From the NCBI GenBank assembly GCA_025594325.1, contig JANHCV010000007.1:1426001-1490000 (forward strand): a DNA stretch of 64,000 nucleotides, read 5' to 3'. The DNA comes from Blastocladiella emersonii ATCC 22665 (Eukaryota; Blastocladiomycota; Blastocladiomycetes; Blastocladiales; Blastocladiaceae). The first letter of the stretch is position 1, and every line of letters starts with the position of its first letter. Below the pieces are notes generated by a model. The model was not told where the DNA came from, searched no databases, and saw only the letters and a program-made list of their open reading frames with translations. A program made the position numbers and the translations under genes. This document shows, one piece after another, positions 22,928 to 33,332 of the stretch.

Positions 22928-23758
22928 ATGATGAATCCAAAGCGAAATCTCTCACCGGACTCCAATGTTGACCAAGACGAGGCGGCCGAGTCTGCAGCGG
23001 TCCCGCCGCCACGACTCGAAGTCGACGACGCGGCGTCGGCAACCAGCATCCCGCTGCTCCCGCGATCGCATCCTGCATCGATACCCCCTAGCCTGCGTCC
23101 ACAGACGTGCTCAATCTGCGGTGCCCGCTTCTCGCGTGCCGAGCATTTGCGCCGCCACTCGAGCGTTCACTCGGCCGTTCGGCCTTTCGCGTGCTCGTAT
23201 CCGGGTTGCAATCGTTCCTTCTCGCGCTCTGACGGATTAATGAGACACGTCAAATCGCACAAACGCCGAACTGCGGACCAGCGTGCCGAGGACGAATCAG
23301 TGGCTTCGGCGCCGAATCGCGGTGGCGGTCGCGGCGTGCCCCATGTTTCGCCCGTCGTCACGTTGCAGGTTCAGCCGGCTGCGGATCTGGTTTCCGTGGC
23401 AAACTCGGAACTTTGTGCATCCGAAGGCGAGGAGTGTGGCACTGAACCGGCCAGAAAGAAGCAAAACCGCACGCAGCGCCCTCGTCCGTCCACCCGCCTA
23501 TTGCGCACCGAGGAGCGGCATGACTCTTTCGACCTACATGTGCGAGGACCTTTTGCGATCGCTTCACTTCCCGGGCAGCCCTCACTTGCTCCGCCAACAG
23601 TGTACCAGCCCGACCCACGTCACATCTCTCTCCGAATGCAACCAACAGCCGAACCCGCCACCGCTCGATCAAACCGCATCCCTCGCTTTTCCGACGAGCT
23701 ACAGCAGCCTTCTCATGCGAACCGGAACCACGCCCGATCCGCTCGGCCCATCCTATGA
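22928..23758 (+). CDS. C2H2 zinc-finger protein (tandem paralogue)
   Basis: Start ATG-ATG at 22928/22931; the ORF gives 276 residues. Two intact C2H2 fingers lie at about residues 59-113 (TCSICGARFSRAEHLRRH; FACSYPGCNRSFSRSDGLMR H) with the same C-x4-C second-finger form as the other two family members. The N-terminus is acidic and Pro-rich; a basic stretch (ARKKQNRTQRPR) near residue 180 could be a nuclear localisation signal. From about 23520 a second frame, open to 23882 and ending in an acidic LPLSDSDAGESDHFSDDEG, also looks coding. The true C-terminus may therefore lie in that frame through an unseen intron or a frameshift. A DNA-binding nuclear role is a family inference. Confidence 0.7.
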   Translation: MMNPKRNLSPDSNVDQDEAAESAAVPPPRLEVDDAASATSIPLLPRSHPASIPPSLRPQTCSICGARFSRAEHLRRHSSVHSAVRPFACSYPGCNRSFSRSDGLMRHVKSHKRRTADQRAEDESVASAPNRGGGRGVPHVSPVVTLQVQPAADLVSVANSELCASEGEECGTEPARKKQNRTQRPRPSTRLLRTEERHDSFDLHVRGPFAIASLPGQPSLAPPTVYQPDPRHISLRMQPTAEPATARSNRIPRFSDELQQPSHANRNHARSARPIL

Positions 23759-23882
23759 TGCGAACGTGGCACAGCCTGAACGACTGCAGCTCTTGCCGCT
23801 TAGCGATAGCGATGCTGGCGAAAGCGACCATTTCAGCGACGACGAAGGAACGACATCGCCGCCTGTTGGACTCTTGCCCTGA

Positions 23883-26486
23883 GTCGGTGATGGGAAGCAG
23901 CTTCACGGCGATGCGTGGCGGTAGCAGCGGCAGTTTCGTAGTCCGCGGTCTGGACGATTGATTTGGGCAGCGGAAGGAATACAGCAGCGTTTTGAGAGGG
24001 ACTCGCGGTAAAATGTCCCCGAATGATACGATTACCGTACACACATGTGTTGGCGGAGGAGGTTCGGGGCCGACGCCGTGGCCACCACCCAACGATGACG
24101 CGCTGCGCCACTCACGTGTTGCTGCTTCACGCATTCCAACAAGTGGCCGATGCAGCCACGGCGGCCCGTACATGATAGGTTGCACATTCCGACAGCATAA
24201 ATTGCGGTGCTCAGCTGTAGCCTCAGCGAAGCTGAGTTTCTGTGGGAGCAATTTGGCGGGAGGAGCCTGTCGCCGTGCGCCCCTCAACGAGTTTCCCTCC
24301 GCGTTCGCGTTCTCTCTCGACCCCAACGCGAAGCTAGATCGTAAAAAAATGGCTTAGACTCAGTTCAGCCTTCCAACTACAGACAAAACAAGGCCGGGCA
24401 CAGAGCGGGCCAAGTCAAGTCAAGCGATACTGCGGGAGCAGTTTGCTTAGCATGGACCCACCAACCACATATTGAATAGAATCGCCATCGTGAAGCCGAA
24501 CAGGTCAGCCGCCCCTTGAGTTACAATTTCAAGGAGTGAGATCAAGAGGACCTTGTGAGTTGCGGTCATGAGGACCGATTCAGGTCAAGCGAAGTCGTGG
24601 AGAGCGTGCGTAGGGGCAGGTGCGATAGAGTCGTGGAGGGCATGAATCTTGTCTAGCTGGTCATGCGCCACAACGAGAAAGCGGTCGTGATAGCTATACC
24701 CGTAGCCAACAAAACTGATGAGTACAGCGCGGTCGCTCGCAAACTTCTCCCTGCAAACTGGCCGGTGACAAGATCGCACGGAAACAGTGCAAAGAATCAA
24801 CGCATTCAAAGCGGAAGCAGAGGTTTAGAGATTCAACAAGAAGCGCACTTAAGATTCGAGCATGTCTGGACCGGTGGAGAGTCGGTATGCCGTGTCGATG
24901 CACCCAGCAACAAGCCGAGGCGCCGCTTCGGTGCGAATAACCTAAGAGCAAAGGGCCCGCGACTCCGTGCCGCGGTCACGCAAACTCTAGTTAATCATAG
25001 CAGGGGAGATTGTTGCGACGATGAGACGGTTTTATCGTGCGCAACGCATAAGCAAGGGACAGCCTCACACGAGACGACCGTCAAGTTCGCGAGGAAGCGC
25101 CAGCTGCGGGATCTCGAGTCGATAGCTGTAGAGCATGATGATCTGCGCTTAGAATGCATCAAGTTTCATCCGTTTATCATCATTGACAGGGCGTCGGCGG
25201 AGGTGGCAGCGGAGGGCACAGCATCGGCGGCCAAAACGGGGGCGCGACTCCACCCACGCGGTCACCTGATGCGGGCCACGGATTTGGCGTGTGCTGCGAT
25301 TCGCTCGGCCTCCCGCTTTCTTCAAGCGCACGCAAACGAATGGAGTGGAGCCTGCAACTGAAGCGACTTGGCGCACCTTCGAGCCCGCTGGATTCTTTGT
25401 CCATGAAGGACGTGCGCTAGGCCCAACCGAGGGTGCTGCGGAGCCTGTCCTGGTCGTCCTGCAGAACTGTGCTTCCGCGCCGTCTCTAGCCTTGATGTGT
25501 ACGATCACTCTACGTGCTCTCGAGCAGGGCAACCTCGAACCCGTCTCCAGCACGGTCGTTGGCGGGGTTCCCTTGCGCCACGCCGTCGATTCCGCGTTCC
25601 GTTGAGCGATGATCGCGGTCAATCGTTCCTGGCGTCGCCTTCTCGATGACCAACGCTACGCCGCTTGCGTCTAACCAGCTCAACACCACAAAACACTCGG
25701 GCTCTTCGATTGATGCGAGCGTGATGTGGCTCGAACGGCGCCGCTCGTAGCTGTGAGCGACGCACCTTTGCTCGGTCCGCTTCTGGCGACCTATACGGAG
25801 TTTGCTGAGGCCCGTGTCGCGTCCGCCGAGGCCGCACCGCCTCGAGCGCAGACAGTGACCAGGGAATGAAATCCTTGCTCGTGGAGGTTCAAACTCGAGG
25901 TGAGCGCGTCACTCGAGCGCCGCGCTCGTGCGCTTGCAATCTTCCGCTTCGCGGTCTTCGCGCCGCCTTCGTTTGGCCGCTTGATCGCTCACTCGAACCA
26001 TGAAGATCGATCACGCCCGCTCAAACTGCCCCTTCGCGTTGGTTGTTCCTCGTCGCGATGCTCCTTCTCAGCGCGTGCCCGCCGTTGTGCGCCGAGATCA
26101 AGGCCGCGTTCATCCATTCCGCCGGGAGATGAGTGCTCTGCATCGCTTATTGCAAGGCAGCTCACGTCTCAGAGAAAAAAGAGCCAGCGGTTTGGGAGGA
26201 ATTGGGAGGGACTATTGGAAGGGACTGAGTGAAAACACGGCGGGCGCGTGCGTGGTGGGGTGGCGCAGCACGTCGCAGGGGGCGGCCAAAACCGGAAATC
26301 GCGCACTCCACTCCTGGCGCCGCCGCATCGCCGGCCCTCCCCGATGCAGCGTGTGCCACATCGATCCGCACGGCCGCTGACCAGTGGAAGGCCAGGCCCT
26401 CGAATCCGCGGACCCAAAACTGCCGTGTCTATGTAGCTGTCGGCAACACTCTACCTCACTCGTACTGCGGGTATCACATCCACTTC
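23883..26486. other. Gene-poor region, 2.6 kb
   Basis: Base composition is more balanced than in flanking genes. Several open frames exist on both strands (for instance 24663-25361 + and 24585-24809 -), but none has recognisable motifs or splice support. The minus-strand piece at 24585-24809 (containing VLISFVGYGYSYHDRFLVVAH) reads most like protein and may be a relic. The tail end near 26170-26480 belongs to the 3' side of the WOPR gene. Confidence 0.45.
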
Positions 26487-27511
26487 TTACTCGGACGACG
26501 GCGCCGTCGTTGCCGCCCGCTCGTCCTCTACGTCATCGCCGCCGACTGGATCGCTGCCAGCGCCGCCGCCGCGGTGGCTCGGCGTCACGGGCCTCGTACC
26601 CGCCGCCGCCGCCGTCGCTGCTGCCACCACTGGACCCAGCCGCCGACCGCTGCCACCGCCGTGCTCGTACCCTTTGCCGCAACCGCGAACCGCGCCGTAG
26701 CGGAACTCCCCCTCGCCCGTAGCAGCCGTGCGCGGCGGCCACGGCCGGTCGCGGTCACGGTCCCGCGCAGGCTCGGTCGCGCGGCCGTGGTACCCGTACT
26801 GCTGGTACTGGTTCGGGTGCTGCGGGTAGTAGTAGTCGTGCGACGGCGGCGGCGGCGGCGCACCGGGCGCATCGTACGCGGACGCGGACGCGGACGGGTA
26901 CCCAGGCGGCGGCGCGTGCGACTGGGAGTGCGACCGGTCACCGCCGCCGCGACCGCTCACGCGGTAGTACCCCGCGGCCGGCTGCTGCTGCTGCTGATGC
27001 GGTGGCGCGTAGTAGTCGCGCCGCGCGTGTGGGTGAGGCGGATACTCGCGGTGGTGGTGCGGGAGCGGGGGCGGGAGCGAGTAGCTGCTGCTTCCGCCGC
27101 CGCCGCGACCGCGGTACGCCGCGTCGTACTCGTTGCCGTGCCACCCGGGGGGTGCGGGCGCGGGTGGCGGGTACGTTGCGTAGCGATGCGGGGGTTGCGG
27201 CGGCGGGGGCGGGTAACAGTGCTCGGCCGCCGCGGGACGCGGAATCGACGACGACTGCAGCGGCGGAGGCGGCGGGCGCGAATGCGGCGGATGCGGGCTG
27301 CTGAGCGCCGCCCACGGCGAGTCGCTGGCGGCAGCGGGCGGCGGGGCCGGGGGCGGCGAGAAGAGGCGGTCGGGCGACGCGTCGTCGCCGCGGTGGTGGC
27401 GATACGGCGTCTGCGCGGCGGCGGCGGCCGAGCCCGCGGCGGGGTCGTACGTCGGCGGATGGAGGTCGAACCGGGTGCCGTTGCCGGGCTGGCCGTGGAT
27501 CCAGTCGGGGA

Positions 27512-27542
<31 letters not shown>

Positions 27543-29539
27543 GTACGCCGAGGACGGGTGCCGGGCGTGGTCGGGGACAACCGCGCGGCGGCGCGTCGAC
27601 GGTGGCGGCGGCGGCGGCGGCGGCGCGTACGGATACGGCGAGTGCCGCGCGTCGAACGGCGCCGTGGACCGGTCGAGCACGCTGCGGCGCGCGGGCTGCG
27701 GCGGGTACGGGTCGGCGGCGTACTCGATCTCGCCGTAGCCGCCGTCGTCGGCCGCGCGGTGGTGGTGCAGTAGCGGCGGCGGGGGCGGCGGCGGGTACAT
27801 GGAGTCGGCGACCGTTGGCTCCAAATGCGGCGGAACCACGGGGGCATATTCGGGTGGCGCAGCCGCGGGTCCAGGCCCCGCCGCGTGCGGAATCCGGACC
27901 GACGCCTGCCGCGGAAGCCACCGGACGGGGTCGGGCGCGTAGTCGGCGCCGTGGGCCGCGTACGGGGTCTAGGAGAGGAGCGGAACGGAGTCAGCCAAAT
28001 CCGATGGCACAGTAGAATCAGAAACGTACGCTGTCCGATGCGCGAGACCGGCGCGACGCCGAAACCGCGTTGGCCGGGGTCCCCGACGCACGGTGCGCGT
28101 CCGCGGGCGGCGCACGAGTCCCGCCGCTGCCGCTCGAGCTGGTCGCGTTCGCGTCAGCGCCCGCGGTCTCCTCGGGACTCGGCGGCCCAGCAGCAGCAGC
28201 GGCCGCCGCCGCGGCCGCGTTCGCGCCCTGGATCTGGCGCTGGTGGTTCTGCTGCGCCGTGGCGAGCCCTGCGGCGGTGGCGTGGTTGAGGTGGGTGAGG
28301 AAGACGCCGACGGGGACCTCGATGTTGGCGAGACGCGGGTCGGCAGCGGGCGCGGAGAGCGTCGGGTCGCCGAGGCTGTCGTCAGCGGCGGCCGAGTAGG
28401 CGATGAGGCGCAGCTTCTGGCCCTGGACCGTGGTGATGGTGAGCACCTTCTTGCGCATCAGCTGCGACGCGTCCGACGCGACGCGGCGCGGGTTGAAGCC
28501 GCCGGCGCCGCTGTCGTTGGCGAGCTACGGGCGCCGTGCGAGTACGAGTGAGCGGGTGTGGGTGGAGCAGCAGCGAGCGGGATCGAGTGTACCTCGACGT
28601 AGAGCAGGAAGCAGCCTGGACGCAGGATTGATTCGAGACACGCGGGAGAGCACGTTAGTCGACTGTGCCAATCGAGCGATCGCACGATGAGGACGAGCAC
28701 GAGGTTGGGGATCCGATCGGGATCAGCGGATTCGTGGGTGCGGCGGCGCGCGGACGACGCGTCGGATCGGCGACTTGCGACGCGTCGCGCCGCGTGTCTC
28801 GCGACGCATGTGACCAGAACTGCCACGGCACGGGATGCGAGACACGGCGGCACGGGATCCGGGCGGCCGGCGGCGACGTTTGCACGTCGCGGCACGGCGG
28901 CGGCCGCTCCGGATTCGGCCCGACCGCGCCCAAATGCAGTCGCGCGGTGATTAGGCGGTTCCCACGATGCACCGATCCGACCCATATCTGCTTCCGCGTA
29001 CCCGAAGCGCGCGCGCGCGTGCCCGCGTGCCGACCATCATGTGGCGCGGCCGCCGTCGCCGGGCGAGCCCGCAGAAGGGTGCGAGAAGGAACAAGAAAAG
29101 GGCGGAGTGGAAAATAGGCTGGCCACAGACGCGCACGCGCGAGGACGATGACGCGGAAGGAAGAAAGAAGAAGCACGCACCGCGCATCCTAGAGCTTGAC
29201 CACAGTCGGCCGTCGGACCACCGCCGGATGCCGCTCACCTCCTCGTCGAACACAAACACGTCGCCACACCGGATCTGGGCCCGCTCTACATGGCCGGATC
29301 AGCGTGAGCGGCGAGCTGGATCAGCAGTGAGTGCGGGAAAGTGGGCGTACCGGCGTCGGACAGGCGGCGGGTGACCATGGTCAGGATGCCGCGGCGGCAG
29401 CCCTCGAGGACGAGCAGCGCGTCCTGGAACGTGGTCTGGCGCGTAGGTGGGAGCGAGGTACGCGTGTGAGCGGTGGTGGGTGCGGTGGAGCGATGCATAG
29501 GGCGCGAACGCGTACCACGCGGCCGTGGAAGGCGATCAT
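26487..29539 (-). CDS. Gti1/Pac2 (WOPR) family transcriptional regulator
   Basis: Six exons (29516-29539, 29351-29435, 29181-29285, 28593-28615, 28030-28524, 26487-27968) splice in phase to 737 residues. The WOPR domain's first half is unmistakable: FHGRV-TTFQDALLVLEGCRRG, then VTRRLSDAERAQIRCGDVFV and FDEEVSGIRRWSDGRLWSSS. The second half, GCFLLYVE, then QLMRKKVLTITTVQGQKLRL, then DPRLANIEVP, follows after introns. This family (Wor1, Ryp1, Sge1, Pac2) binds DNA and acts as a master switch of morphology and development in other fungi. Intron 3 is 565 bp, far longer than the rest (61-80 bp), and exons 1 and 4 are only 24 and 23 nt. The C-terminal 500 residues are Pro/His/Tyr/Gln-rich with polyproline and polyalanine runs, as in other WOPR proteins with disordered tails. 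The intergenic region upstream is about 3.8 kb. Confidence 0.92.
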
Positions 29540-30359
29540 GGCTGGCGTCGGTGTTGGTGATCGGGGTCGCGGTTGCGAGGAGCGCGTGCGGGAGTGCTGC
29601 TGATAAGATCGACCACCCGAGGAGAGCGAGGGCGAGCAGGAGGCGCCGTGGTCGTGGTGGTGGTGGTGGGTGGGGCGAGGGAGGGCGGGCGGAGGGAGAC
29701 TTGGCTCCAGACTACGGGGGCGGTCGGCAGGGCCGTCGACGCGAGTACGGGTTCGAGCGCGGGCGCGTGAGAGAGAGGACGCAAGAGCGAGAGCGTGGCC
29801 GCAGAGAGGATGGGAGGGAACGGAGAACAGGTGGGCGGCGGGCAGCGGGAGGCCAGGCCGATCGCATGCACAAGCGTGAGCGGGGGCAGCCGCGCGGCGC
29901 AAAGGCAGGCCAGGCTTTGCCAGTCTCGCCCGCCGCTGCCTCGCCGCGATCCACGGCGCTCCGCGCTCAGCGGGACACGGGACACGGGGCGCGGAACTCG
30001 GCGCCGGCCACCGTGGCGCGCGGCGCGAGGCACGCGCGGCGCGGTGCGGCGCGGTCCTGGTGGGAAAGGCCTCCCACCCCGCGCGCTCTCGCTCACCCGA
30101 CGCGGGCGAAGCCGTCGGATGTGCGACGCGACGCGACGCGAAGTGACGCGCGTCGTGTGCACCAGGCGAGCAGGCCAGCGGGCCGGCGATGGCCGACCGG
30201 CGGCGGGCGACAGCAACGGCCGCGGCCGCGTGGGCATGGGGGACACGCATGCGGGACGCGCATACCGTACAGTGGAGGGTCTGGGCGTGGTCGGCACAGC
30301 GTCTGGGTGAGGTCGGGAGACGCTCGGGAGACGCTCGAAGCGGTCACGACGACGCGGCG

Positions 30360-30381
30360 GCGGGCGGGCGGGCGGGCGGGT
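30360..30381 (+). repeat. GGGC microsatellite, possible G-quadruplex
   Basis: About five consecutive GGGC units are followed by GGTGGG, giving four or more G3 runs separated by single bases. Confidence 0.6.
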
Positions 30382-33292
30382 GGGACAAAGGAGGGAGGAC
30401 GGATGGGCCGGCGGGAGAGGCAGTGCGCCGCCACAGGCTCCGCGGATAGACGAGGGGGCCGTGCGCGGGGGCGTCGGACGGGAGCGGGGAGAGCCGGCGT
30501 CCGGGGCAGGCGGGCGGGCGAGCGGACACAGCGACGACAAGGTGCTAGCGGAAGCACGAGCGCGGCGAGGAAGCCGACGGATCACGGCCCGGTCGGCGTG
30601 CCAGGGCGTGCGTGGCCCAGCTGGCGCCCAGCGCCTGCCGCCGCTCCCCGCGGGCCCCGTCCAGGAACGCCGTGTGCCGCCGGACACGCTCTGGCGATGC
30701 ACACGCAGGCGTCCGCGTGTCCGCGTCGCTCGCGGCGGCGCTTGTCGCGACGTGCGCGCCGCTGGCCGCTGCGTTGCGTCGTGGCGGAGCATGCCGTGCG
30801 ACCGAAAATACGGTCGCTGTGCTTGCTTGAGTCAGCGCGCCTTTTTTCCGTTGCTCGAGCGCGCCTCCCCTTGTCCGCGCTCTCTCGCTCCCTCCCTCCT
30901 GCGGTCGAGGGAGTCGACCGGTCGACCGGCGCAAGCTGAAAGAGTCGCGTCGCGGCTCCCGCCGTCCATCGGCGATGCGCGGGGCGCCGTTCCCGTTCCC
31001 GGCGACGCGATCCGGCCCGCCATCGAGGGCGAAAATTCGAGGGCGCCGCGGCCCGGATCAAACCGCCCACGCCCGCATCGGCTGCTGCTGCCGGCTCGCC
31101 GCCCCCGCCCCCGCCCGCGATCCGCTCTCCCCCACCCTCACCCACACCGCCCTCGCCGACCCGCACTCCATGCAACCTCATGCACTTGCGCCCTCTTGCT
31201 TCTCTGTTCGAGTCTCCCGCGAGCGGTCTCGGACGGGTCCTGCCGCCGCGCGACCTCGCGAGCTGAACCCGATCGCGGCCGCCCGCGGGCCACGTGCCTT
31301 TCCCGGCACCACACGCGTACAGTAGCGATCGCGAATGGACGCCTGCCGCCCTGCTTCGCGCGCCGCTCGGACCGCCTCCGTGCCGCCTCGGATCAGTGCC
31401 CATGGCGCACGCCGCGAGTGGGCTTCTCCGCACGGCGACCGTTCGCGCACGGCGCGCCCGACTCGGTGGCGCAGTTCGTCCTGCCGTCTCGACGGCGGCG
31501 ACCGAGTCTCGTGCGCCCGAACGCCCTCCGCTTCTTGTGCTGGCGCACTGCTTCTCCGCTCACCGCTGTATCCGCTCGCTGCATGCCGCGCGCGAGCTTC
31601 CTCACACGACTCGAATCTGCGAGCTCGCGCCCGACCCCGCTCGCGGACCACGCTTCTCGCGACGGCGCCACCTTGCCGCGCGTACATCCACTCGCAACCA
31701 TCCACTCGAGCGAGCTCGCTCCGGTCTCGGCGGCCGACTGCCGCAACCGGCGGACTGCTTGGCTCTCGCTTGTCGGTGATGGTGAAAGATATAGAGTCGT
31801 CCCGTGTGCTTGCCTGTCTCGGTCGCCCCCGCTGCGGCGGTCCGCAGCCCTATCCGGCTTCCGCGCGCTGATTCCATGCGACGCGCGACAACGGCCCGAT
31901 TGCAATCGCCCTTGTCCGCAGTCCCGCTTCCATCACGAGCGACCACCGGACGCGCGCAACTGCTCGCACGAGTCGGCCTTGTTCCCGCGTGAGAGTCGAG
32001 CGATGCCGCTGCGGTCCGCGCGCTGGGGTCGGATCCGACTCGGAGGGGCCGCGCGGCCCGCTTTGCTCCTCTCAACGTACGCGCCGACCATCCCCGCCGA
32101 CTCTCACATGCCGCATCGCCTCCCACGACCGCGGAGCGATGTCGGACACACAGCTTTTTCTTATCGTCGCGTTCGTGTTGAGCGCGGACTCGTGCGAGAG
32201 CGCCGCGAATGCGCCGTGCGAGCGCTGTCGCCTGCCGTGGGCGCCGCCGACTCGCATCGCTTGCACCGTCACGCCACTTTGCACGGGCGAGCCCTTCTCT
32301 CTTCGCTGTCCCGCTCGCGTCTCGCTCCCCCTCGCACTCGTACTCGCGTAAGCGCTGGGAATGCGCCGCGTAAGCAAGTACGTTGCGCAACACAGCAACC
32401 ATTCCGCGTCGCTCGCAGCATCACGGCGCGCACACCCGCGAGAGCTTTCGTCCCTGTCGCGCTTCGCGTCTCGCAGCACCCGCGTGTTCGTGAGAGCGCC
32501 ATGAACGCGTCGATCGAGCATGCTCTCCATGGCGACCGTCGCTCGCAGCGTCGCGGCGCGGCGTTGGACCCGTCCCATCCGCTGTTCCACATCCGGAGAC
32601 CCTGGCCGCCAGCCCCTTCGCGCGTACGCCGGCTGGGACGTTTGCCACGACGCCCGGTATTTACCTTCATCGTCCACGGCCGCCGCATCTCGTTCGACTC
32701 GCGCTAGCGTCTGGTCGTGCTGCCGCGAGTGAGCGCGGGATCGGTTGCTGGCGCCGAAGCGTGGGCGTAGCACCGCGCCCGCCTCGCTTCCGTCGTCGCC
32801 GATTCGAACGAGCTCCGATCGCAGCTTGCTTCGCAGCGCTGGAGTGCGTGGTCGTCGCAGATGCCGGACGCGAGCGAGCGTGGCGGCGGGTTCGGTCACC
32901 GGCTCGCGGTCACGGCGGCGTCGCGTCGGCTTCTTCTTCGCGCGCCCTCGCGAGCCTGCTCGATGCCGTGACGCTCGGTGCACTCGTCGCTTGGCCGGAC
33001 ACGCGACGTCGCGCACGCGCACGCGCTCGCTCGCGTCGTGGCGCAGTTCCCGATGTGCAACCGGGTTCGTTGCTCACTCAGCGCCGGGCCGGTCACTCGG
33101 ATCCCGCGTCCGAGGCGTCTGCCCCCAGATGCGGGATGTAGGACCTGGACTCTCGTTCGTTGCGCGAGACGCGTGAGATGAGATGGCCGACTTTGCCGAA
33201 ACCGTACTCCGCCTCGTTGACGTGTGAGCGGGCGCGGCCAGCTTCACGAGCGAGACGACAAGTCAAGTGAACTGTGAACCGAAATGTATTCA

Positions 33293-33322
33293 CTCCCTCC
33301 CTCCCTCCCTCCCTTCCTTCCA
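33293..33322 (+). repeat. CCTCC/CCTT pyrimidine tract
   Basis: Five tandem CTCC units followed by CTTCCTTCC, located just past the stop codon of the DUF2408 gene in its 3' flank. Confidence 0.8.
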
Positions 33323-33332
33323 CCACACCTCA

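Larger units (their letters stand above)
29540..33332. other. Long gene-free upstream region of the WOPR gene
   Basis: Open frames up to 775 codons exist here on both strands. They are Arg/Pro/Ala/Ser-rich in every frame, overlap each other and match no family, so they look like by-products of high GC. Features seen are a GGGC-repeat tract (30360-30381, potentially G-quadruplex forming) and a CCTCC/CCTT tract at 33293-33322. By analogy with other WOPR genes this could be an extended regulatory region. Confidence 0.5.

Noticed and set aside
24585-24809. Minus-strand ORF containing VLISFVGYGYSYHDRFLVVAH
   Set aside because: Reads like protein, but it is short, overlaps an equally long plus-strand ORF (24663-25361) and has no motif, splice partner or start context; kept only as a possible relic.
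30380-32707. 775-codon open frame (+) and overlapping long frames on the minus strand (29536-30792, 30582-31433)
   Set aside because: Composition is Arg/Pro/Ala/Ser-rich in all frames, there are no domains or conserved-looking blocks, and several frames overlap. High-GC DNA gives long stop-free runs by chance.
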